From positions 124,001 through 188,000 of the forward strand of contig JALFWB010000011.1 of NCBI GenBank assembly GCA_022787425.1: a stretch of 64,000 bases of DNA, in the 5' to 3' direction. The notes under the pieces are model-generated. The model saw only the letters and a program-made list of their open reading frames with translations. It was not told the origin of the DNA and made no database searches. Both the position numbers and the translations under genes were made by a program. This DNA comes from Akkermansia sp. (GTDB lineage Bacteria; Verrucomicrobiota; Verrucomicrobiia; Verrucomicrobiales; Akkermansiaceae). Below, piece after piece: positions 1 to 13,504 of this stretch (positions are counted from its first letter, which is position 1; every line of letters begins with the position of its first letter).

Positions 1-75
1 CTGGATTTGGACTACTCGCAGGTATCCCTCGTTCCCCCCGGAGAGGAGGGCAAGGAGCTTCCTACGGGCATCTGA
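1..75 (+). CDS. nusG: NusG C-terminus (partial)
   Basis: The window opens inside an open frame that ends at TGA 73-75. The first residues read LDLDYSQV, which matches the end of the KOW domain of transcription factor NusG (usually VELDFSQV), followed by a tail of about 16 residues. NusG binds RNA polymerase and modulates elongation and termination. Its position directly before rplK is the standard bacterial order secE-nusG-rplK-rplA. Only 24 codons are visible, so the call rests on the short motif plus gene order. Confidence 0.7.
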   Translation: MDLDYSQVSLVPPGEEGKELPTGI

Positions 76-89
76 GACAATTTTCCCCA

Positions 90-126
90 CTGCCGGGAGT
101 CCGGGTAGGCTACCGGGCGAAGGCAG
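90..126 (+). promoter_or_regulatory. Structured leader before rplK, candidate L1 autoregulatory site
   Basis: CTGCC (90-94) can pair with GGCAG (122-126), enclosing a second hairpin with CCGG-GTA and TACCGG arms. In many bacteria L1 binds the rplK-rplA leader and represses translation. The position fits that role, but I could not match the exact L1 consensus, so this is an inference from place and fold. Confidence 0.35.
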
Positions 127-147
127 CATAACCAAACTAACACAACC

Positions 148-576
148 ATGGCTAAAGAAGTAGTTAAAGTCATTAAGCTGCAGATTCCTGCCGGCGATGC
201 GAAACCCTCGCCGCCCGTGGGTCCTGCTCTTGGTCAGGCCGGTGTCAACATCATGGGCTTCTGCAAAGAGTTCAACGCTAAGACGATGAAGCAGAAGGGT
301 GATGTTCTCCCCGTCGTGATCACCGTTTACAAGGACAAGTCCTTTGACTTCATCACTAAGCAGCCGCCGGCTGCCATGCTCCTGAAGAAGGCTGCCAACA
401 TCGAGTCCGGTTCCGGTGAGCCGAACAAGAAGAAGGTCGCCAAGATCACCAAGGAGAAGTTGATGGAGATCGTCAACACCAAGATGCCGGATCTGAACAC
501 GAAGAACCCGGAGGCCGCCGCCCGCATTCTTGCCGGCCAGGCTCGCCAGATGGGTATCGAGATCACCGGTATGTAA
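148..576 (+). CDS. rplK: 50S ribosomal protein L11
   Basis: This 142-residue protein is normal L11 length. L11 binds 23S rRNA in the GTPase-associated centre, and its N-terminal domain contacts elongation factors and release factors. The N-terminal signature [20 protein letters not shown] is intact, and the C-terminal rRNA-binding half ([21 protein letters not shown]) is present. The start is ATG 148; there is no Shine-Dalgarno sequence and ACAAC lies just before it. It is followed after 54 bases by rplA in the usual order. Confidence 0.98.
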   Translation: MAKEVVKVIKLQIPAGDAKPSPPVGPALGQAGVNIMGFCKEFNAKTMKQKGDVLPVVITVYKDKSFDFITKQPPAAMLLKKAANIESGSGEPNKKKVAKITKEKLMEIVNTKMPDLNTKNPEAAARILAGQARQMGIEITGM

Positions 577-630
577 GCCCTTCTCTGCAGGAGGATTTGA
601 ATATTAACCCGAACGTACTGCTACAACAAT

Positions 631-1329
631 ATGTCTATTAAACGCTCCAAGCGCTACAACGAGGCTGCTAAGCTCGTTGATAAGACCAAGACCTACAGCG
701 TGGACGAGGCGGTGGAAGTGATGAAGAGCTTCCCTGCGCCCAAGTTCGACCCGACGGTCACGGTCTCGTTCCGCCTGACGGTGGATCCCCGTAAGTCCGA
801 CCAGATGGTGCGCGGCTCCGTTGCCCTGCCCCACGGTACGGGTAAGAATGTCCGCGTCATCGTGTTTGCCCAGGGCGAGGCTGCCCAGGCTGCCCTTGAG
901 GCCGGTGCCGAGAAAGTCGGTTTGGATGACCTGATCAAGGAAATCCAGGGTGGCTTCCTTGATTTCGACAGTGCAATTGCCACGCCGGGTGCCATGGCCC
1001 AGGTGCGCAAGATTGCCCGAATCCTCGGCCCGCGCGGCTTGATGCCGAACCCGAAGACCGGTACGGTGACCGATGACACTGCCAAGGCGGTGCGCGAGGT
1101 GAAGGCCGGTCGTGTGGACTTCAAGGTCGACAAGAACGCCAACATCTCCGCAGCCATCGGTAAGCTGTCCTTCGACAACGAGAAACTCGCCGAGAACGCC
1201 CGCGCCTTCATCGGTGCCGTGGTCAAGGCTCGTCCCTCCGGTGCCAAGGGTGCCTACATTGCCGCCGCTACGATTGCGAGCAGCATGAACCCGGGCCTGG
1301 CCCTCAGCCAGGTGGAATTCACCAAGTAA
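631..1329 (+). CDS. rplA: 50S ribosomal protein L1
   Basis: The 232-residue product is L1, which forms the mobile stalk near the E site and often represses its own operon. Recognisable segments are the N-terminal KRSKRYNEAAKLVDK, the central LPHGTGK, and GPRGLMPNPKTGTV, the L1 signature. The start ATG 631 is preceded by ACAACAAT and no Shine-Dalgarno sequence. rplJ follows 24 bases after the stop, so rplK-rplA-rplJ look cotranscribed. Confidence 0.98.
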   Translation: MSIKRSKRYNEAAKLVDKTKTYSVDEAVEVMKSFPAPKFDPTVTVSFRLTVDPRKSDQMVRGSVALPHGTGKNVRVIVFAQGEAAQAALEAGAEKVGLDDLIKEIQGGFLDFDSAIATPGAMAQVRKIARILGPRGLMPNPKTGTVTDDTAKAVREVKAGRVDFKVDKNANISAAIGKLSFDNEKLAENARAFIGAVVKARPSGAKGAYIAAATIASSMNPGLALSQVEFTK

Positions 1330-1353
1330 GAACCCTGATTCGGATACAAGACT

Positions 1354-1884
1354 ATGAGCACTGAGAAGAAACTGAATCCCGATAAGACGACCATCATCGA
1401 GCACCTGACGGAGAAGGTGAACGCCTCTCCCTTCGTGCTGGTGATCGACTACACGGGCGTGACGGTTCCTGAGTTCACCGAGCTGCGCGCTGCCCTGTCA
1501 GACGCAGGCGCTACCTGCATGGTGGCCAAGAACACCTTTATGGCTAAGGCCATCGCTAAGGCCGGTCTGCCGGACATCTCTGCCTCCCTCAAGGGCCAGA
1601 CGGCCTATGTGATGGGTGAGAAGGATGTTTGCGCCGCTGCCAAGGCTATCAACACCTTTGCCAAGAAGTCCAAGAAGACCGCCTACAAGGTAGGTATTCT
1701 GGACGGCGCCGAGCTGACGCCGGAGAAGATCTCCGCCCTGGGCGAGCTGCCCAGCCGCGAGGTTCTGCTGGCTACCTTGCTTGGTACCATCAATGGTGCG
1801 GCCTCCGCGCTCGCTCGCGTCATTCAGGCCTACGTGGACAAGGAAAACGGTGGTTCCGCCGAAGAATCTGCGTCTGCGGAGTAA
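1354..1884 (+). CDS. rplJ: 50S ribosomal protein L10
   Basis: This 176-residue protein is L10 (P0), which anchors L7/L12 dimers to the ribosome. It shows the N-terminal rRNA-binding domain (FVLVIDYTGVTVPEFTELRAAL; KNTFMAKAI) and a C-terminal helix that binds L12, ending in an acidic Ser/Glu-rich tail. Length and position between rplA and rplL are as expected. The start ATG 1354 has no Shine-Dalgarno sequence upstream. Confidence 0.97.
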   Translation: MSTEKKLNPDKTTIIEHLTEKVNASPFVLVIDYTGVTVPEFTELRAALSDAGATCMVAKNTFMAKAIAKAGLPDISASLKGQTAYVMGEKDVCAAAKAINTFAKKSKKTAYKVGILDGAELTPEKISALGELPSREVLLATLLGTINGAASALARVIQAYVDKENGGSAEESASAE

Positions 1885-1891
1885 AAAACGC

Positions 1892-1920
1892 TTGACAAGA
1901 TGGCGGCGTTGTGGTAAATC
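1892..1920 (+). promoter_or_regulatory. Internal promoter before rplL
   Basis: A perfect -35 box TTGACA (1892-1897) is followed after 17 bp by TAAATC (1915-1920). It sits just behind the rplJ stop and would add transcripts for rplL, which is needed in several copies per ribosome. The leader would be about 105 nt. Confidence 0.5.
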
Positions 1921-2032
1921 ACTCGCCGCCTGAAACAAAATTAGGTACTCTGTCGGCTCTCCGGCCGGTGAGAACTGAAATGGGTGGGGGGCCCCCGCCC
2001 GCGACTAAGAACCAATTAAATACAACACAACA

Positions 2033-2407
2033 ATGGCTGATTTGAATACAATCGCAGAAGAACTCGGCAAGCTGACCATCCTCGAGGCTGCTGAGCTGGT
2101 GAAGATGCTCGAGGAGAAGTGGGGCGTGTCCGCCGCTGCTCCCGTGGCTGCCGCTGCTGCTCCCGCCGCTGCCGCTGAGGCTGCCGAGGAGAAGACGGAG
2201 TTCGACGTTGAGCTCACGGATGCCGGTGGCAACAAGATTGCCGCCATTAAGGCCGTCCGCGCCATCAAGGCCGGTCTCGGTCTTGCCGACGCCAAGAAGC
2301 TCGTTGAGTCCGCTCCCGCCAAGGTGCTGGAGGGCGTCTCCAAGGAGGAGGCTGAGAAGGCCAAGGCCGAGCTTGAGAAGGCCGGCGCCAAGGTCACGAT
2401 CAAGTAA
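2033..2407 (+). CDS. rplL: 50S ribosomal protein L7/L12
   Basis: The 124-residue product has the three L7/L12 parts: an N-terminal dimerisation region (residues 1-33, [19 protein letters not shown]), an Ala-rich flexible hinge (about 34-52) and the C-terminal factor-binding domain ([21 protein letters not shown]). It recruits translation GTPases. The start ATG 2033 has ACAACACAACA directly before it and no Shine-Dalgarno sequence. A structured 241-base gap separates it from rpoB. Confidence 0.98.
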   Translation: MADLNTIAEELGKLTILEAAELVKMLEEKWGVSAAAPVAAAAAPAAAAEAAEEKTEFDVELTDAGGNKIAAIKAVRAIKAGLGLADAKKLVESAPAKVLEGVSKEEAEKAKAELEKAGAKVTIK

Positions 2408-2423
2408 GCTCTTTTTCCCGTGC

Positions 2424-2625
2424 GCAGGGGGGGATTTTATCCTCCCCTGCTCTCGCGTCCCCTCAAATTTCCTAATCATCTCTATACACCGTAAAGCCTT
2501 GATACTCAACAGGTAACAGCAGTTTCGGGCAGGCAGAATCGACCCGAGGAATGGCCTAAATGCGACATTCTCCGGGTCGGTTTTACCCCGACGGCAAACC
2601 GAGCCTGCATCCGCTCACGGATGCA
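2424..2625 (+). promoter_or_regulatory. Hairpin-rich rplL-rpoB intergenic region, candidate attenuator
   Basis: Three hairpins are visible in the gap. The first pairs 2424-2433 with 2441-2450 (10 bp, one G-U, loop ATTTTAT). The second pairs CGACCCG (2540-2546) with CGGGTCG (2573-2579) and is followed by GTTTTA. The third is a perfect 8-bp stem, TGCATCCG-CTCA-CGGATGCA (2606-2625), ending 23 bases before the rpoB start. In E. coli a partial terminator at this place lowers rpoBC relative to rplJL; the same role is inferred here. Confidence 0.5.
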
Positions 2626-2648
2626 TCAAACCTCATCTTCGGCAACTT

Positions 2649-5600
2649 ATGTCAAAGCCCACACAAGAGCGAATTAGTTTCGGTAAGATCAAGGAGGTCA
2701 TTGAACCGCCCAACTTGATCGAGATTCAGACGAAGTCCTACGAGGAGTTCCTTCAGCGATTCACCGAACCCGACAAGAGACTCAAAATGGGTCTCCAAGC
2801 CATCTTTGTTGAGAATTTCCCGATTCAGAGTTACGACGACCACATCCGTCTGGAGTACATCTCCTACGAGGTATCGCCGCCGAAGATGTCGGACTATGCA
2901 GCCATCCGCGCGGGCGAGACGTACAGTGCCTCTCTGTATGTGAAGTTCCGCGTGGTGTGTGCGGACTACAAGTCCGAGGAGAACGTGTACATGGGAGAGA
3001 TCCCGATGATCACGGATCGCGGCACCTTCGTCATCAACGGTGCGGAGCGTGTAATCGTGGCTCAGCTGCACCGCTCCCCGGGCATCTGCTTTGAGAAGAC
3101 GCACCACACGAACGGCAAGGACATTTTCTCCTTCCGCATCATCCCGGACCGCGGTTCGTGGCTGGAGGTTCAGTTCGACACGAGCGACCTGATGTACGTC
3201 TTCTTGGATCGTCGTCGCCGTCGCCGTAAGTTCTTGGCCACCACCTTCCTGCGCTACTTGGGCTACGAGACAGATCGTCAGCTGGTGGAGCAGTTCTACA
3301 CGATTCAGCGCATCAAGCTGAAGGATGTGACGGCGGACGAGCTGGAGAACCTTGTTCCCTTTGAGGATGTGAAGTACGGTGAAACACGTGTGAACGTGAT
3401 CGCCAAGGCCTACGAGCCCATCAGCGGGGTGGCCCTGCGCCGCATGCAGGATCTGGGCATCGATGAGATTGAGGTCATCGACCAGCGGGAGGAGGAAACC
3501 CTCATCAAGACACTCAAGAAGGACTTGGCGCACGACCGCGAGTCCGCCCTCAAGGAGATTTTCCGCAAGTTCCGCCCGGGCGATCCGACCTCTGTTCAGC
3601 AGGCCGGAACGGCGCTGGACCGTCTGTTCAAGGAGGAGAAGAAGTACGATCTGACGCGCGTGGGCCGCTACAAGATCAACCAGAAACTCGGCTTGGACGT
3701 GCCGGAGGACGTGCGTCTCATTCAACCCATCGACTTCCTGACGGCCATCAAGTACATGCTCAAGCTCAAGCACGGCGAGGGCCAAGTGGACGACATCGAT
3801 CACTTGGGCAGCCGCCGCGTTCGTGCTGTGGGTGAACTCATTGCCAATCAGTGCCGCGTGGGCTTGGCTCGCACGGAGCGTCTGGTGAAGGAGCGTATGA
3901 CCCTGTGTGACCCGAACAAGCAGGATCTGACGCCCAGCAAGCTCATCAACCCGAAGGCTCTCAGTGCCGTGATGCGTGACTTCTTCGGTCGCAGCCAGCT
4001 TTCCCAGTTCATGGACCAGATCAACCCGCTGGCCGAGCTGACGCACAAGCGTCGTCTCTCCGCCCTCGGGCCCGGTGGTCTGAACCGCGACCGCGCCGGC
4101 TTCGAGGTGCGAGACGTGCACCCCTCCCACTACGGTCGTATCTGCCCGATTGAGACCCCGGAAGGTCCGAACATCGGTCTGATCAACTCGCTTTGCACCT
4201 ATGCCCGCATTGATGAGTACGGCTTCATCGAGACGCCGTTCCGCCGCGTCAAGCACGTGGAGAAGAAGAACAGCAAGGGCGAGGTGGTTGACACCGAGGT
4301 TATTGTGACCAATGAGGTGGATTACCTGACGGCGGACAAGGAGGAGTACCACATGATCGCCCAGGCCAACAATGAGTTGGATCGCGATGACGGTACCGGA
4401 CACTTCGTGAAGAGCCGCATCACGGCTCGCTCCAAGGGTGAGTTCATCGAGGTTGACCCGCGCAAGGTGGAGTACATGGACGTCTCCCCCAAGCAGATCA
4501 TCTCCATTGCGGCAGGACTCATTCCCTTCTTGGAGCACGATGACGCCAACCGTGCACTGATGGGCGCGAACATGCAGCGCCAGGGTGTGCCCCTGATGGT
4601 GAACCAGGCTCCGCTCGTGGGTACGGGCATCGAGGCCAAGTGCGCCCGCGACAGTTGCGCTGTGGTCTGCGCCAAGGGGCCGGGTGTTGTTGCTTCTGCC
4701 ACGGCAGAGTACATCGTGACCACTCCGGACGGCAACCTGCCGGTGCCCCCGCAGCGTTGGCTTTCCGAGCCGAGCTGCATCACCACGGATGTGGATAAGG
4801 GTATCTACGTCTACCAGCTGCGCAAGTTCATGCGCTCCAATGCCTCCACCTGCATCAACCAGCATCCCATTGTGGAGCGAGGGCAGACGGTGAAGGCCGG
4901 TGATGTGCTGGCCGACGGCCCCTGCACCGATGGCGGTGAGCTGGCCTTGGGTCGCAACGTGCTGGTGGCTTACATGTCCTGGTACGGTTACAACTTCGAG
5001 GATGCCATCATCATCTCCGAGCGCTTGGCTCAGGAGGACGCCTACACGTCCATCCATATCGAGGAGTTCGAGGAGAAGGCTCGCGACACCAAGCTCGGGC
5101 CGGAGGAGATCACGCGCGACATTCCCAACGTGGGCGATGATGCCCTCAAGAACTTGGGACCGGACGGCGTGGTGCGCATCGGCGCCGAGGTGAAGCCCGG
5201 CGATATCCTCGTGGGCAAGATTACCCCCAAGAGCGAGACTGACCTCGCCCCGGAGGAGCGCCTGCTGCGCGCCATCTTCGGCGAGAAGGCCGCCGATGTC
5301 AAGGACACCTCTCTGCGCGTGCCCCCGGGTACCACAGGTGTGGTGATGGATGTGCGCATCGTGCGCTCCAGCGCTCCCGGTGCTCCCGCCACCGATGTGG
5401 AGAAGGAGAGCCAGAAGCAGCGCCAAAAGGTCGACAGCGACTACGAGAGAAGCCGCTCTGACTTGATCACGCAACTGACGGAGAAACTCTCCGGCCGTTT
5501 GCTGGGCGAGAAGATTCCGTTGGAGGTGACGCGTGTGGGCTCCGGTGAGACCATTCTGCCGGCCGGCAAGAAGATCACCAAGACCCTGCTGCGCAAGCTC

Positions 5601-6677
5601 GCCGAAAATCACGGTCAGGTGGAGATGAACGAGAGCCCCGTCCGCAACCAGATCTTCGACATCATGAACAGCTTCGAGAGCCGCTTCGAAGAGCTGGACC
5701 GCGAGCGTGAGCACAAGTTGGATCAGATCGAAGCAGGTGCGGAAATGGATCCCGGTGTCGTCACGGAGGTGAAGGTTTACATCGCAGCCAAGCGCAAGCT
5801 CGGTGTGGGTGATAAGATGGCAGGCCGCCACGGTAACAAGGGTGTCTGCTCCCGCGTGCTGCCGGTGGAAGATATGCCCTACCTCGAGGATGGTACTCCG
5901 GTGGACATCATCCTGAACCCGCTGGGCGTGCCTTCTCGTATGAACGTGGGCCAGGTGTTGGAGGCTCACTTGGGTGTGGCTGCCAAGGCTCTTGGCTTTA
6001 AGGTCGCTACCCCGGTGTTCGATGGTATCGATGAATCCCGCATCTGGGACTTCATGAGCAAGGCTAAGCAAGTGCCCGGCTTCTCCTGGGTGGGCGACGG
6101 CAAGGACGGCACCGTGGCCGGTAAGAGCCGCCTGATCGACGGTCTGACGGGTGAGTACTTCCACTATCCCGTGGTGGTGGGTTACACCTACATGCTCAAG
6201 CTCAACCACTTGGTGGCAGACAAGGTGCACGCTCGTGCCGTGGGTACCTACTCTCTCGTTACGCAGCAGCCCTTGGGCGGCAAGGCCCAGCGCGGCGGCC
6301 AGCGCTTCGGTGAAATGGAGGTGTGGGCCATGGAGGCATACGGCGCAGCCTACACCCTTCAGGAGCTCCTCACCGTCAAGTCCGATGACGTGCAGGGACG
6401 TACCCGCATCTACGAGAACATCGTGAAGGGCGATAACTCCCTGGAGGCCGGTACTCCGGAATCCTTCAACGTGCTCATCAAGGAAATGCAGGCCCTCTGC
6501 CTCAATGTGCAACCCATGGAGCGCAAGGACCGCGAGAACGCGCCCAAGACCACCGACGAGCTCTTCGACTTGCTCGCTGCCGGTGAGGACGAGGACGAGA
6601 CGAGCGACAACGATGTGGACTTCAACGAGGATGACGATATCGACTTCCACGATGAGGACGATGATTCCAATGAGTAA
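2649..6677 (+). CDS. rpoB: RNA polymerase beta subunit
   Basis: This is the 1342-residue beta subunit of RNA polymerase, close to the E. coli length. The rifampicin region starts at about residue 449 (SQLSQFMDQINPLAELTHKRR), followed by SALGPGGLNRDRAGFEVRDV and ICPIETPEGPNIGLINSL. The C-terminal clamp motifs (GGKAQRGGQRFGEMEVWAME) are intact. Beyond the conserved end is a strongly acidic tail of about 35 residues rich in Asp and Glu. It is followed by rpoC after 29 bases. There is no Shine-Dalgarno sequence before ATG 2649. Confidence 0.99.
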   Translation: MSKPTQERISFGKIKEVIEPPNLIEIQTKSYEEFLQRFTEPDKRLKMGLQAIFVENFPIQSYDDHIRLEYISYEVSPPKMSDYAAIRAGETYSASLYVKFRVVCADYKSEENVYMGEIPMITDRGTFVINGAERVIVAQLHRSPGICFEKTHHTNGKDIFSFRIIPDRGSWLEVQFDTSDLMYVFLDRRRRRRKFLATTFLRYLGYETDRQLVEQFYTIQRIKLKDVTADELENLVPFEDVKYGETRVNVIAKAYEPISGVALRRMQDLGIDEIEVIDQREEETLIKTLKKDLAHDRESALKEIFRKFRPGDPTSVQQAGTALDRLFKEEKKYDLTRVGRYKINQKLGLDVPEDVRLIQPIDFLTAIKYMLKLKHGEGQVDDIDHLGSRRVRAVGELIANQCRVGLARTERLVKERMTLCDPNKQDLTPSKLINPKALSAVMRDFFGRSQLSQFMDQINPLAELTHKRRLSALGPGGLNRDRAGFEVRDVHPSHYGRICPIETPEGPNIGLINSLCTYARIDEYGFIETPFRRVKHVEKKNSKGEVVDTEVIVTNEVDYLTADKEEYHMIAQANNELDRDDGTGHFVKSRITARSKGEFIEVDPRKVEYMDVSPKQIISIAAGLIPFLEHDDANRALMGANMQRQGVPLMVNQAPLVGTGIEAKCARDSCAVVCAKGPGVVASATAEYIVTTPDGNLPVPPQRWLSEPSCITTDVDKGIYVYQLRKFMRSNASTCINQHPIVERGQTVKAGDVLADGPCTDGGELALGRNVLVAYMSWYGYNFEDAIIISERLAQEDAYTSIHIEEFEEKARDTKLGPEEITRDIPNVGDDALKNLGPDGVVRIGAEVKPGDILVGKITPKSETDLAPEERLLRAIFGEKAADVKDTSLRVPPGTTGVVMDVRIVRSSAPGAPATDVEKESQKQRQKVDSDYERSRSDLITQLTEKLSGRLLGEKIPLEVTRVGSGETILPAGKKITKTLLRKLAENHGQVEMNESPVRNQIFDIMNSFESRFEELDREREHKLDQIEAGAEMDPGVVTEVKVYIAAKRKLGVGDKMAGRHGNKGVCSRVLPVEDMPYLEDGTPVDIILNPLGVPSRMNVGQVLEAHLGVAAKALGFKVATPVFDGIDESRIWDFMSKAKQVPGFSWVGDGKDGTVAGKSRLIDGLTGEYFHYPVVVGYTYMLKLNHLVADKVHARAVGTYSLVTQQPLGGKAQRGGQRFGEMEVWAMEAYGAAYTLQELLTVKSDDVQGRTRIYENIVKGDNSLEAGTPESFNVLIKEMQALCLNVQPMERKDRENAPKTTDELFDLLAAGEDEDETSDNDVDFNEDDDIDFHDEDDDSNE

Positions 6678-6706
6678 ATCAACCAAACCTTTAACAAATC
6701 ACCCAT

Positions 6707-11008
<4,302 letters not shown>

Positions 11009-11036
11009 TCCGCTCGCCTGACCCCTACTCACATTC

Positions 11037-11072
11037 CCGGGCCCTGCCTCCCAACGCAGGGCCCGGTTTTTT
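11037..11072 (+). terminator. Intrinsic terminator of the rpl-rpo operon
   Basis: A perfect 11-bp GC-rich stem (11037-11047 with 11056-11066), an 8-base loop and six T residues (11067-11072) lie 28 bases after the rpoC stop. Confidence 0.93.
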
Positions 11073-11136
11073 ATGCTTTCTCAGCCCACCCTACCCGGAA
11101 AAAATGATGTTTTTTTGCTTTTTTGCAGAAAAAAGC

Positions 11137-11165
11137 TTGCATCGGCTGCGTTTTTCCTGTATACT
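11137..11165 (+). promoter_or_regulatory. Promoter of the tRNA-Leu gene
   Basis: TTGCAT (11137-11142), a 17-bp spacer and TATACT (11160-11165) lie 26 bases before the mature tRNA 5' end. Confidence 0.8.
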
Positions 11166-11191
11166 CCTCCTGCGTTCAAGGTTCAACCCAT

Positions 11192-11273
<82 letters not shown>

Positions 11274-11285
11274 TCGCGAACACAG

Positions 11286-11320
11286 GAGCGACCGACAATT
11301 TTCCATCGGTCGCTCTTTTT
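11286..11320 (+). terminator. Intrinsic terminator after tRNA-Leu
   Basis: A perfect 10-bp stem, GAGCGACCGA (11286-11295) with TCGGTCGCTC (11306-11315), is followed by five T residues. Confidence 0.92.
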
Positions 11321-11353
11321 GTGTCTTAGCTTCTCCTCCGGTGGTGTTTCCCC

Positions 11354-11382
11354 TTGCCACGGCATCGCCCCCGTGCTATACT
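11354..11382 (+). promoter_or_regulatory. Promoter of ppk
   Basis: TTGCCA (11354-11359), 17 bp, TATACT (11377-11382). A GAGAGGAG Shine-Dalgarno-like stretch follows at 11394-11401, ten bases before the GTG start. Confidence 0.75.
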
Positions 11383-11411
11383 GGGGAAGGATAGAGAGGA
11401 GAATAAGCAAG

Positions 11412-13481
11412 GTGTACATCAATCGGGAATTATCTTGGCTGGAATTCAACGCGCGGGTGCTGGACCAAGCGCGCCGCCCGGAATTACCCCTGCTGGAGCG
11501 CATCAAGTTTTTGGCTATCACGGCCAGTAACCTTGATGAGTTTTTCCAGGTGCGCGTCGGCGGTCTCCGCCTGATGCGGCAGTCCGGCAAGAATACACCG
11601 GATGCAACGGGACTCTCCCCGAGCGAGCAGCTGGAGCTCATCCGCGCGCGGGCGAATGCTCAGGTGCAGGCGCAATACAGTCTCTTCAACGAGGAGCTGC
11701 TGCCGATCATGCGCGTCGCCGGTATCAGCCCGCTGAGTATCGCTTCCCTGCCGGAGTCCCGTGTAGCTACCCTGCGCCGCTATTTCGAGGATAACGTTGC
11801 TCCCCTGCTCACTCCCTTGGCCTTGGAGGTGGAGCAGCCACCGGTGCTACCCTCCCTCAGTATCATCATCGCGCTGGAGTTGGCCGCTCCCGGGGAGGAG
11901 AATTCGCGCTTGGTGGTCGTTCCCCTGCCGGATTCTCTTCCTCGCCGTATGCACTTCGCCGCATTGGATGAGGGCTATGTGCCGGCGGAGGATCTCATCT
12001 GCGCCTTCATTGCCGGGCTCTTCCCGGGGGAGGAGCTCCGCGCAGCGACTCCGTTCCGCGTCACCCGAAACAGTGACATCGCTGTATCGGAGGAGGGTGG
12101 AAACCTTGCGCGGGATATGGAAGCTGTCTTGGTGGCTCGCAAGTTTTCTGACTGTGTTCGCTTGGAACTGCCTACGGGCCCCCCCCCTGCCCTTGCGGAC
12201 CGCATTGCACGCGCCGTCGGAGCCGGGGAGGAAGATACCTATCGTGTACCGGGGCTGCTGCGTTTGACGGATCTGGGTGATATGGCTCAGGAACCCGGGC
12301 ACGACAATCTCAAGCAGGAGGCTTGGCCGAGCTATCCGGCAGCGGATGTAGACACCTCGCAAAGCATGTTTGATAACATGGCCCAAGGGGATATTCTCAT
12401 CCTGAATCCCTACGAGAGCTACGAGCCCATCATCCGCCTGCTGGAAGAGGCGGCAACGGATCCGGATGTCTTGGTCATCAAGCAAGTACTCTATCGTACA
12501 GCGCACGGCTCCCGCTTCATCAAGGCCCTCTGTCGCGCAGCAGAGGCCGGCAAGCAGGTCACCGTTCTGGTGGAGCTCAAGGCTCGCTTCGATGAGGGAC
12601 ACAATTTGGTGCAGGCGGAGCGTCTGCAGAAGGCCGGCGTGCAGGTAGTGTACGGCGTAAAGGGCTTCAAGACGCACGCTAAAATCACGCTCATCGTGCG
12701 GCGGGAGAATGGTTTCCTGCGCCGCTACTGCCACTTCGGCACCGGGAATTACAATGAAAAGACCGCCGGTCTATACAGCGATGTAAACCTGCTCACCTGC
12801 AACGAGAACCTCGGGGCAGATGCCTCGCAGTTCTTCAACTCCGTCACCGGTCTCACACGGCTCATGCGTTTCCGCCGCATCTTCCCCGCCCCTTCCGGCA
12901 TGAAGGAGAAGCTCCTCTCACTCATTCGCGCAGAGACCCATCGTGCCCGCCTCGGGGAACGAGCGGAGCTCACCGCCAAGATGAACTCGCTGAACGACCC
13001 GGACATGATGCAGGCCTTGGAGCAGGCCGCAGAGGCGGGGGTGCACCTGCGGCTCAACGTGCGAGGCATCTGCTGCTGGGCACCGAGTACCCCCGGCGCA
13101 CGTGCCCGCACGCGCATCATCAGCATCGTGGATCGTTACCTAGAGCACGCGCGCATCTTCTCCTTCCATAACGGCGGGGCTCCCTTAGTCTTCATTGCCA
13201 GTGCCGACTGGATGCCCCGTAACCTCGAGCGCCGCGTGGAGCTCCTCATTCCCATCGAGGACCACGCTGCAGCACGACGGCTCCTCGATGTCTTGGATGC
13301 TTGCTTCCGCGACAACACTCGCGCCTACGTCATGCAGGAGGACGGCACCTACCTCCCCGTGCGCAGCAAGGCCAAACCTTTCTCCCTCCAATCGCATCTC
13401 CAACAGCTCGCTCGCCTCAAGGCTCACGACCAAGAGCGCGCCGGGCGACTCCTCCTCGAGCCCCACGTCCCCATTCCCTGA
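11412..13481 (+). CDS. ppk: Polyphosphate kinase 1
   Basis: PPK1 polymerises the gamma phosphate of ATP into polyphosphate. The 689-residue protein starts at GTG 11412 with YINRELSWLEFNARVLDQA, the family's usual N-terminus. The frame is open further upstream, but that part overlaps the tRNA terminator and the promoter, so I rejected it. The two histidine motifs of the active site are present: GFKTHAK (autophosphorylated His) and the later SIVDRYLEHARI. HFGTGNYNEKTA and the N-terminal domain are also conserved. It stands alone between its own promoter and a convergent gene. Confidence 0.96.
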   Translation: MYINRELSWLEFNARVLDQARRPELPLLERIKFLAITASNLDEFFQVRVGGLRLMRQSGKNTPDATGLSPSEQLELIRARANAQVQAQYSLFNEELLPIMRVAGISPLSIASLPESRVATLRRYFEDNVAPLLTPLALEVEQPPVLPSLSIIIALELAAPGEENSRLVVVPLPDSLPRRMHFAALDEGYVPAEDLICAFIAGLFPGEELRAATPFRVTRNSDIAVSEEGGNLARDMEAVLVARKFSDCVRLELPTGPPPALADRIARAVGAGEEDTYRVPGLLRLTDLGDMAQEPGHDNLKQEAWPSYPAADVDTSQSMFDNMAQGDILILNPYESYEPIIRLLEEAATDPDVLVIKQVLYRTAHGSRFIKALCRAAEAGKQVTVLVELKARFDEGHNLVQAERLQKAGVQVVYGVKGFKTHAKITLIVRRENGFLRRYCHFGTGNYNEKTAGLYSDVNLLTCNENLGADASQFFNSVTGLTRLMRFRRIFPAPSGMKEKLLSLIRAETHRARLGERAELTAKMNSLNDPDMMQALEQAAEAGVHLRLNVRGICCWAPSTPGARARTRIISIVDRYLEHARIFSFHNGGAPLVFIASADWMPRNLERRVELLIPIEDHAAARRLLDVLDACFRDNTRAYVMQEDGTYLPVRSKAKPFSLQSHLQQLARLKAHDQERAGRLLLEPHVPIP

Positions 13482-13504
13482 CCCGACAAGGGAGGGCGGC
13501 TGCT

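Noticed and set aside
2652..6686. Minus-strand open frame of 1344 codons across rpoB
   Set aside because: It mirrors rpoB in the opposite strand, is rich in Leu/Val/His as expected of an antisense of GC-rich codons, and has no family features.
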